This document shows, piece by piece, positions 35,676 to 43,213 of a stretch of DNA of 64,000 bases. Both the position numbers and the translations under genes were made by a program. The stretch spans positions 372,001-436,000 of the forward strand of contig NZ_JAUFPZ010000002.1 of NCBI RefSeq assembly GCF_030409505.1, written 5' to 3'. The notes under the pieces are model-generated. The model was not told the DNA's origin and searched no databases. It saw only the letters and a program-made list of their open reading frames with translations. This stretch comes from Zunongwangia endophytica (GTDB taxonomy: Bacteria; Bacteroidota; Bacteroidia; Flavobacteriales; Flavobacteriaceae). The first letter of the stretch is position 1, and each line of letters begins with the position of its first letter.

Positions 35676-38042
35676 ATGAAGGAACAGAAACAGGATTTCC
35701 CCCTAGATATAAAAATTAGCTTTCATAAAGTGATAGAGCAATATGAAGATCGGCTTAAGCTCGAAGAAAATCCTATTGCCAAAAGTTATATCGAAAGTGT
35801 ATTAAATTATATCCAAGATTATCCAAAACTGGTTGATGGAATTGAGACTATAGAAGATTTAAAAAAGTATAAGGATCCGATAAAAATTCTGTTGGACGAT
35901 CTTTTTCCTAGTGTTTTAAGCAATAACGAAATCAAAGCAGTTTCTATCCCTTATCATAATTTGCTTTTTAATCATTCTAATCGCTTAAAGAAAATTATAG
36001 AAGCAGCAGGAAACGATTTTAAGCCCGAAATGCGAGAAATTGATGGGAATTCTAAATACATTCACGCTTGTATCAATATTCTAAATAATTACTACAATTT
36101 TAATATAGATTTTTCTAGGCCGCCATATTATGATATTCCAGATGAAAACGGAATTGAAAAACATTATAGAGCGAGTTTGAATGGTGATTTTGTTGAATTA
36201 TACCCAAAAGATGAAGCAAACGAAATTACGCAGGAAGATGTAGATGAATTATTACAGGATGTAGAGAATATCGATCTATGGAAAGAGAAATTCCCGCCAT
36301 GTAGTTGGGTTTTTAAAGGATTTATTATTGTAAACCTTACAGATGTTACTATTGAAGATGCAATATCTGAGTTGAAAACCACCTTGCTTTTTCAAAAAAC
36401 AACACGTAAGGATGAATTAGACAAATTAGAACGTATTTTTAGGACAATCTATAAAGTTCCTGATCTTCGTGTAGGTTTTACCGGTTACAATATGGACGAA
36501 AAAACTTTTGAGCGCGTCACTAAGATGAAAGCGAAAAGTTTTATGCTGAATAAAGATTTATCCAGCGATTGCAAAACCGGTATTTGTGAGCAAAGTTTTA
36601 ATAGTCTTATCGAGAAGAATAAAAAATTTAGCATTCCTAATGTTGAAATCTATGCTAAAGAAAACGATAATCTGTTAGCTAAAAATCTTCTCGCGAACGA
36701 TGTGAAAAGCTGCATTTTGGCACCGCTTTCTAAAAATGGCAACTTAGTAGGAGTATTAGAGTTAGTAGCCAATCGTAAAAATGTATTAAATCGAATCAAC
36801 GCTATGAAGCTTGATGAGATTTTGCCATACATCATTACGGCATCAGAGCGTAATAAAAATGATTTCGAAAATCGTGTAAAAGCGGTTATCCAAAGTGAAT
36901 GTACATCCATTCATCCAAGTGTGCTATGGATTTTTGAGCGCGAGGCGCGAAAATTCATCAGCGATTATGATAACGACGGTTTAGCTTCATTTAAAGATAT
37001 TGTTTTTAAAGACGTTTATCCCTTATACGGACAAATTGACATCGTGGCAAGTAGTGATGCCAGGAACGATGCTATTCAGAAAGATCTGCTATATCAGTTA
37101 GATATGATAATGGATATTATTGATAAAGCTTATGAAATTGAAGAACTACCGATCTACGAGCAGGTTAAATTTAGAATTAAAGATTTTCGAGTAGATATAG
37201 ATGAAAGCTTAAATGCTAGTAGTGAGCAAAAAATATTCGGGTTATTACAGAAAGAAGTAAATCCTTTGATGGAACACTTAGAAAAGCAAAGTGAAGAAAT
37301 TAGAGCAATGGTTTCCGATTATCAAAATTTGCTAAATCCTGAGACAGGTATTGTCTATGATAACCGGAAAAACTACGATGATACCGTGCAGCAAATTAAT
37401 CGCACTATGTCGCGATTTTTAGACAAGAAACAGGCCGAAGCGCAGCAAATTTATCCACATTATTTTGAACGTTACAAAACCGATGGTGTAGATCACAATA
37501 TGTATATAGGATCTTCGCTTACTAAGAATAGACCCTTTAATAACGTATATCTTTTTAATTTGAGGTTATGGCAAATTAAAACCATGGTAGAAATGGAGAA
37601 TAAATTCTATCATTTGCAAGAATCGACTCCTATGCATTTAGATGCCGCTTCATTGATTTTGGTTTATAATTCTACGTTATCGATCAGATATCGAATGGAT
37701 GAAAAGAAATTCGATGTAGATGGTACTTATAATGCGAGATATGAGATTATCAAGAAAAGAATAGATAAAGCATTTATAAAAGGAACTGAAGAGCGAATTA
37801 CTCAGAAAGGTAAGATTGTAATTATTTATTCTCAAAAATCTGATGAGCGGGAATACCTGAGATATGTAAAATATTTACAGGCCAAAAATTATCTGGGTGA
37901 CGAATTAGAATTACTGGAATTGGAAGACGTTCAGGGCGTTATTGGCTTAAAAGCAATACGTATAAATGTTTTGTATACTTCAGATAAACAAGATCAAGAA
38001 GAACCTATAACTTATGAAAATCTAATGGAAGAGTTGCATTAA
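35676..38042 (+). CDS. Large GAF-domain protein with no recognised output domain
   Basis: 788 residues, no signal peptide or membrane segment. A GAF-type sensor domain is visible around residues 235-390 (ELDKLERIFRTIYKVPDLRVGF, then SCILAPLSKNGNLVGVLELVANRKNVLN and DEILPYIITASERNKNDF). The N-terminal 220 residues and C-terminal 380 residues are helical and charged and match nothing I know; the C-terminal half has long coiled stretches. No kinase, cyclase, GGDEF or DNA-binding region is recognised. It converges with the HD/membrane-effector gene, 15 bases apart. It may sense a small ligand and signal through protein contacts; that is inference. Confidence 0.7.
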   Translation: MKEQKQDFPLDIKISFHKVIEQYEDRLKLEENPIAKSYIESVLNYIQDYPKLVDGIETIEDLKKYKDPIKILLDDLFPSVLSNNEIKAVSIPYHNLLFNHSNRLKKIIEAAGNDFKPEMREIDGNSKYIHACINILNNYYNFNIDFSRPPYYDIPDENGIEKHYRASLNGDFVELYPKDEANEITQEDVDELLQDVENIDLWKEKFPPCSWVFKGFIIVNLTDVTIEDAISELKTTLLFQKTTRKDELDKLERIFRTIYKVPDLRVGFTGYNMDEKTFERVTKMKAKSFMLNKDLSSDCKTGICEQSFNSLIEKNKKFSIPNVEIYAKENDNLLAKNLLANDVKSCILAPLSKNGNLVGVLELVANRKNVLNRINAMKLDEILPYIITASERNKNDFENRVKAVIQSECTSIHPSVLWIFEREARKFISDYDNDGLASFKDIVFKDVYPLYGQIDIVASSDARNDAIQKDLLYQLDMIMDIIDKAYEIEELPIYEQVKFRIKDFRVDIDESLNASSEQKIFGLLQKEVNPLMEHLEKQSEEIRAMVSDYQNLLNPETGIVYDNRKNYDDTVQQINRTMSRFLDKKQAEAQQIYPHYFERYKTDGVDHNMYIGSSLTKNRPFNNVYLFNLRLWQIKTMVEMENKFYHLQESTPMHLDAASLILVYNSTLSIRYRMDEKKFDVDGTYNARYEIIKKRIDKAFIKGTEERITQKGKIVIIYSQKSDEREYLRYVKYLQAKNYLGDELELLELEDVQGVIGLKAIRINVLYTSDKQDQEEPITYENLMEELH

Positions 38043-38057
38043 ACTCTTCCTTGATTC

Positions 38058-39242
38058 TTACATAAGATAAAAGGCGATTACAAAAGCAATTACAGATACG
38101 ATTATTCCTAGCATAAAAACAGTGTAGGTTAATCTTAGTAATAAGTACTTTCGATGAAGCACTTTACCTAAAAGATGTAGATCCAGCATCAAGGATTCGT
38201 AAACATAGTCTTTATCTTGAATCATTTCATTAATTCCCCACTTAAATAAGTCGAAAGGCATTTTATGAAAATTTCCGAAGAATAATAAATTAACATCTCT
38301 GTTTTTAACTTGTTCTTTGGTGAACTCGCCTGTAGTTACATTTGGGCGGGTAGACATTATTGATAATATCATAGAAGCAACGCTGAAAAGCACTAATACC
38401 AACGTAGGAATAAGCAGATGGCGATTGCTTACAGCATCTAATTTTGGAATAAGATTAGAGATAGCCAAAGAGATTATAATAGCATTTACAGATAATAGAA
38501 TGTTAGCTTTGGTATCTGCAATATCACTCAGCTTAATATGATTTCGAAGCGTTACCCTAAACAAAGTTTGTATGCTACGTTCGGGATTGTCGTTTTTATA
38601 TTTCGCTTTTAAACGCGCTTTATGTTCTTCTTTGGTAAGTTTCTTTTCTCTTTTATTTTGTTTCTCTACGAGATTTAAGAGATTTTGTTCTTTTGCCTGA
38701 TTCCAGTTTTTTAGGGCATAATCGGTATAAAAGGTATGCTTTTCAGTAAGCATTTTAATATTCTCCATGATCCACTCGGTAGAGGAGAAATTTTTACGAT
38801 TATGGAGTTGCAATTCCTGTCTTAAAAGCTCGCTGGTTTCGTCGTAATATTCTTTTGCAAAATGAGAAGAATCGGCATCGCGTATAATCATTTCTCCAAT
38901 TCCCTCAGGATTATGGCTAAATTTCGTAGCCATGATGTACCGGGAAACCATATCTATAAGTTCCTGGGTAGCGTTATTTTCTTTCAGAAATTTCTCAGCT
39001 ATTTTAACACTAGATTCTTCGTGCTTTTCATACCCTTCGGTATAACCAGTGTCGTGAAACCATGCAGCCAGCTTGAGTGCTTCTTCTTGTTTAACATTAA
39101 TTTCAGAATGTTCAATTAATTCTTCTGTACTTTTAACAACCCTTTCAGTGTGCTTATAATTATGGTATAGATAAGTATTTGGAAGGTCTTCCTTGAACAA
39201 TTCAAGGATATATTTATCAGCTTTATCTAATAGGTTGTTCAT
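38058..39242 (-). CDS. HD phosphohydrolase fused to a Pycsar-effector-type membrane domain
   Basis: 394 residues. Residues 24-150 are an HD domain: H27/H31 in LYHNYKHTERV, H63-D64 in WFHDTGYTEG, D122/D124 in RDADSSHF, plus H110. After a charged linker (about 190-225) comes a membrane domain with DIADTKANILLSVNAIIISLA near residues 240-260 and hydrophobic segments near 248-263, 276-296 and 372-393, resembling the PycTM/DUF5706 effector domain of Pycsar anti-phage systems. No pyrimidine cyclase gene is nearby, so an immunity role is unproven. It is convergent with the GAF gene and divergent from the phosphatase-barrel gene, with starts 56 bases apart. Confidence 0.75.
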   Translation of the reverse strand: MNNLLDKADKYILELFKEDLPNTYLYHNYKHTERVVKSTEELIEHSEINVKQEEALKLAAWFHDTGYTEGYEKHEESSVKIAEKFLKENNATQELIDMVSRYIMATKFSHNPEGIGEMIIRDADSSHFAKEYYDETSELLRQELQLHNRKNFSSTEWIMENIKMLTEKHTFYTDYALKNWNQAKEQNLLNLVEKQNKREKKLTKEEHKARLKAKYKNDNPERSIQTLFRVTLRNHIKLSDIADTKANILLSVNAIIISLAISNLIPKLDAVSNRHLLIPTLVLVLFSVASMILSIMSTRPNVTTGEFTKEQVKNRDVNLLFFGNFHKMPFDLFKWGINEMIQDKDYVYESLMLDLHLLGKVLHRKYLLLRLTYTVFMLGIIVSVIAFVIAFYLM

Positions 39243-39298
39243 CTATAAATTACTTGTTTAACAGAGGCCAAATTACGAAAATTTGTGTAACAACATTT

Positions 39299-42200
39299 AT
39301 GAAAAGAAATAACTACTACTGTTTTTTATTAATTTTAACGCTTGTCGCTTCTTGTACAAGTTCAGATCCTAAATATCGAAAGGGAGAACCAACTTCAAAT
39401 TTCGAATATCCTGAAAATAAAGAAATTGAAAAGACCTTTTATCTTTTAGGTGATGGAGGATATTCACCGGCAGGAGGAACTTCAAAAGCTTTAATTGTTT
39501 TTAAAGAGTTTATTAAAGAACGAGATACACGGGGCGATTACGCCATCTTTTTAGGGGATAATATTTATCCAGCGGGAATGCCCCCCAAAGATGATCCTTT
39601 AAGAGAACAATCGGAATATCGACTTGATGCGCAACTGGATGCAGTAGAAAATTATAATGGTAAAGTAATTTATATACCCGGTAATCACGATTGGTATAGT
39701 GAGCGAATAGAAGGCTTAGAGCGCCAGGAAGAGTATTTGATAGAACAATATGGTGATTCTTTAGACTGGTCACCCGGTACAGGTTGTGGTTTGGAAATCA
39801 AAGAAATATCGGAAGATATTCAAATGATTATTATCGATTCTCAGTGGTATTTAGAGGATTGGGATAAAAACCCAACGATCAATGATAATTGCGATCAAAT
39901 TAAAACAAGAGAAGCTTTATTTCTTGAAATTGAAAGCGAACTGAAAAAATCGCAGAACAAAACTGTAGTTATTGCGTTGCATCATCCATTATTTTCAAAT
40001 GGAATTCACGGTGGGCAATATAACTTCAACAGGCATTTGTATCCTTCTCAGAATAAAATACCTATTCCTCTTCTTGGCTCGTTAGCAATGCTTATAAGAA
40101 CGACCGGCGGAGTATCTATTCAGGATTTACAAAATGAACGTTATAAGTCACTTTCAGATCGTTTGGAAACTCTTGCAAAAGGGCAGGAAAGAGTGGTCTT
40201 TGTTTCTGGTCACGAACATACCCTTCAATATATCGACCATGGTGGGATAAAGCAGATCATTTCAGGATCTGGTTCCAAAGAGAATTACGTAGCGTTGGGA
40301 ACAGATGGATTGTTCGCCTTTTCACTTCAGGGTTTTGCGGTTTACGATGTTTTTAAGGATGGTTCTTCCTGGGTAAGTTATTACCGAAATAAAGATGATA
40401 AACCAGAATTGATGTATCAGAAAGAAGTTTTTGCTTCCCCTAAACCTTACGAACTGGCCGAGTATCCAAATTCTTTTTCTAAAACAGAAACTGCAAGTAT
40501 TTACTCTAAAGAAGAAACTGATGTTAGCGGGTTGTATAAAACTTTATGGGGTGAACGCTATCGAAAATTATACGGTACCGATGTTACTTACAAAGTAGCA
40601 GATTTGGATACGCTGTATGGAGGATTAACACCAATGTTGGAAGGTGGCGGTCATCAAACGGTATCTATTCGTGTTAAAGATTCTTTAGATAGAGAATATA
40701 ATATTAGAAGAATAAGAAAGGACGCTGTGCAATTTTTGCAGACTGTCGCTTATAAAACTAAGCCGATAGAAAAACAATTTGAGAATACAGCAGCAGAAGA
40801 TATAATTAGCGATTTTTATACTTCAGCACATCCATTTGGTTTTTTAGCGATTCCTACATTGTCTGAAGCTATTGGTTTAGCGCATACAAATCCTGAAATA
40901 TATTATTTACCGAAGCAAGATAATCTTGGCGCCATGAATGAAAATCATGGTGATGATGTTTATATGATTGTAGAACGTCCTGAAGAGCATTGGCTGGAGA
41001 GCGAAAGTTTTGGTTCTCCTAACCATGATATCGTGAGCACAGCAGATATGTTTGAACGGATTAGAAGAGACGAAAAGTATAAAGTAGATGAAACTGCTTA
41101 CGTAAAAGCTAGAATTTTTGATATGCTTGTTGGCGATTGGGATCGACATCAAGATCAATGGAGATGGGCAGAGAACGAAGACGCAGAAGGAAACCATACT
41201 TTCACACCTATACCAAGAGATCGGGATCAGGTTTTTTCAAATTTTGACGGTGCTTTTTTTGGAACTTTGCGCTCGCTAGTAGGTCTCGCAAATCAATTTG
41301 CGGTTTACGATAAAAAATTACCAAATATTGAGTGGTTTAATATTGCTGCAATTGGTCTAGATCGTTCTATTCTTCAGAATACCGGAAAGGATACCTGGTT
41401 ATCTCAGGCCAGATTTGTGCAGGAAAATATAACCGATCAGGTTATAGAAAATGCTTTCAGCAAATTGCCATCGGAAACACAAGGCGATATTACACAAGAT
41501 CTTATTGAAAAAGTAAAAGGTAGAAGAGATAATATCATTGAAATCGCCGAGCGATACTATGATTATTACGCCAAACTGGCAATCGTAACGGGAACCGATA
41601 AAGATGATTTTATAGATATTACCCGCATGCCCGAAGGTAAAACAAGGGTTACTGTTTATCGTAATAAAAAAGGAGAGCGTAAAGACGTTGTTAGCGACTA
41701 TGTTTACGATAAAGAATTTACAAAAGATATTTGGGTTTATGCTTTAGATGACGACGATATTATTACGGTAGATGGCGAAGGGGATCACTTAATTTATACC
41801 CGTGTTATTGGCGGCCAGAATAATGATATTTATAGAATTAGAAATGGTAAAAGACTTAAAATCTACGATTACAAATCGAAACCAAATACTATAGAAGAAG
41901 GGGAAGATTCCCGCTTTAGATTTACGGATAAATATGATTTAAATGTTTACGATAAAGACAAAAAGGTATTTAAGTCTACTAGCATAACGCCCGGGATAGG
42001 TTATAATCCAGATGATGGTTTAAAGCTTGGTTTTAAAGCGCTTTATACCATAAACGATTTTAAGCGTAATCCTTACACCTCTCAGCATGAACTAAACGCT
42101 GGTTTTTACTTCGCAACAGATGGATTCGATCTAGATTATAAAGCAAGATTCGCTACAATAATTGGTAATTACAATTTGCAGGTAGGAGCTCATTTTACTA

Positions 42201-43018
42201 GTCCTAATTTTGCCAGAAACTTTTTTGGCTACGGAAATGAAACCGTAAATTTCGATGATGAAAGAACATTGGATTTTAACCGAGTTAAGATTAGCCGAAT
42301 TGGCGGTGATATTGGTTTAGTTAATGAAACGCCATTTGGAAGCTATTTTAGCTACAAAGCGAGTTTCGAAACGGTAGAAGTTGATAATACTGAAGGACGT
42401 TTTATAGATGAATTTACTCCTGAAGATTCCGATGGCTTTTTTGATAGAAAGTTTTTTGCAGGTCTTGATGCGCTCTATCGTTACGAGAGTTATGATGATG
42501 TTTTAAATCCTAGTAGAGGGATGCAATTTGATCTGAATTTAGGAGGGAAATTAAACACCTCTGAAACAGATCGCAATTTCGGCTATTTCAAATCGTATCT
42601 GGAATTTTACAATTCTCTAATACGAAGTAGAAAACTGGTGCTTAAAAGTCACGTACAAACGCAAATAAACATCGGTACCGATTACGAATTTTATCAGGCA
42701 GCAGTACTGGGTAGTGGATCTGGTTTGCGAGGTTACAGGTTGCAGCGTTTTGCAGGTAAAAGCACATTTGCAACAGGTGGAGATCTACGTTATAGCTTTA
42801 ATAAATTCAAAACGTCATTTTTGCCATTTCAGATAGGAGTTTTTGGAGGATATGATATTGGTCGAGTTTGGGCAGATAGTGAAGATAGTAATGAATGGCA
42901 CGACAGCTACGGTGGTGGTATTTGGATTAATAGTGCGGAAGCCGTAAACGGAACTCTAAATGTTTTTAAGGGTGATGAAGGATGGCGACTGAGCTTTGGC
43001 TTTGGATTTAGATTCTAG
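39299..43018 (+). CDS. Lipoprotein fusing metallophosphoesterase, kinase-like segment and outer-membrane barrel
   Basis: ATG 39299 gives 1239 residues with a lipobox (LTLVASC, Cys19). Residues 45-365 are a calcineurin-like phosphoesterase: GDGGY, GDNIYP, GNHDW, ALHHP and SGHEHT supply all metal ligands. Residues about 440-680 include LVGDWDRHQDQW (near 612) and PIPRDRDQVF, matching the DRHxxN and metal-binding DxD patterns of CotH/HipA/FAM20C-type atypical kinases; this is the least certain part. The C-terminal 350 residues look like a BamA/TamA-type 16-strand barrel (GSGSGLRGYRLQRFAGKS, FGFGFRF). The upstream TTG start at 39254 would break the lipoprotein signal and is rejected. A terminator follows. 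Confidence 0.8.
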   Translation: MKRNNYYCFLLILTLVASCTSSDPKYRKGEPTSNFEYPENKEIEKTFYLLGDGGYSPAGGTSKALIVFKEFIKERDTRGDYAIFLGDNIYPAGMPPKDDPLREQSEYRLDAQLDAVENYNGKVIYIPGNHDWYSERIEGLERQEEYLIEQYGDSLDWSPGTGCGLEIKEISEDIQMIIIDSQWYLEDWDKNPTINDNCDQIKTREALFLEIESELKKSQNKTVVIALHHPLFSNGIHGGQYNFNRHLYPSQNKIPIPLLGSLAMLIRTTGGVSIQDLQNERYKSLSDRLETLAKGQERVVFVSGHEHTLQYIDHGGIKQIISGSGSKENYVALGTDGLFAFSLQGFAVYDVFKDGSSWVSYYRNKDDKPELMYQKEVFASPKPYELAEYPNSFSKTETASIYSKEETDVSGLYKTLWGERYRKLYGTDVTYKVADLDTLYGGLTPMLEGGGHQTVSIRVKDSLDREYNIRRIRKDAVQFLQTVAYKTKPIEKQFENTAAEDIISDFYTSAHPFGFLAIPTLSEAIGLAHTNPEIYYLPKQDNLGAMNENHGDDVYMIVERPEEHWLESESFGSPNHDIVSTADMFERIRRDEKYKVDETAYVKARIFDMLVGDWDRHQDQWRWAENEDAEGNHTFTPIPRDRDQVFSNFDGAFFGTLRSLVGLANQFAVYDKKLPNIEWFNIAAIGLDRSILQNTGKDTWLSQARFVQENITDQVIENAFSKLPSETQGDITQDLIEKVKGRRDNIIEIAERYYDYYAKLAIVTGTDKDDFIDITRMPEGKTRVTVYRNKKGERKDVVSDYVYDKEFTKDIWVYALDDDDIITVDGEGDHLIYTRVIGGQNNDIYRIRNGKRLKIYDYKSKPNTIEEGEDSRFRFTDKYDLNVYDKDKKVFKSTSITPGIGYNPDDGLKLGFKALYTINDFKRNPYTSQHELNAGFYFATDGFDLDYKARFATIIGNYNLQVGAHFTSPNFARNFFGYGNETVNFDDERTLDFNRVKISRIGGDIGLVNETPFGSYFSYKASFETVEVDNTEGRFIDEFTPEDSDGFFDRKFFAGLDALYRYESYDDVLNPSRGMQFDLNLGGKLNTSETDRNFGYFKSYLEFYNSLIRSRKLVLKSHVQTQINIGTDYEFYQAAVLGSGSGLRGYRLQRFAGKSTFATGGDLRYSFNKFKTSFLPFQIGVFGGYDIGRVWADSEDSNEWHDSYGGGIWINSAEAVNGTLNVFKGDEGWRLSFGFGFRF

Positions 43019-43043
43019 TAAAATATTTTAACTTTTATAAAAG

Positions 43044-43071
43044 AAACCTGCATTTTTGCAGGTTTTTTTTT
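43044..43071 (+). terminator. Rho-independent terminator of the phosphoesterase-barrel gene
   Basis: AAACCTGCA (43044-43052), loop TTTT, TGCAGGTTT (43057-43065), then T-run. Confidence 0.85.
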
Positions 43072-43213
43072 GATTCATATTTGATGATTTAGAGATGAAA
43101 TCTAAAAATAGGGAATACCTAAGAATGTTAAATAAAACTTAAAAGATTAATTGTTCGCAATTTTATAACTGTTTTTTTAGTTCTTAGAGGACATCAATCA
43201 AAACAATCATCTC

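Noticed and set aside
38058..39242. A complete Pycsar anti-phage system
   Set aside because: No pyrimidine cyclase (PycC) gene is adjacent or elsewhere in the window; only the effector-type domain is seen.
39254..39298. TTG start of the phosphoesterase-barrel protein at 39254
   Set aside because: The added residues would precede the lipoprotein signal; the ATG at 39299 gives a clean signal with lipobox.
40000..41300. HipA toxin in the phosphoesterase-barrel protein
   Set aside because: Only the DRHxxN-like motif is shared; there is no HipB-like antitoxin and the segment is part of an exported lipoprotein.
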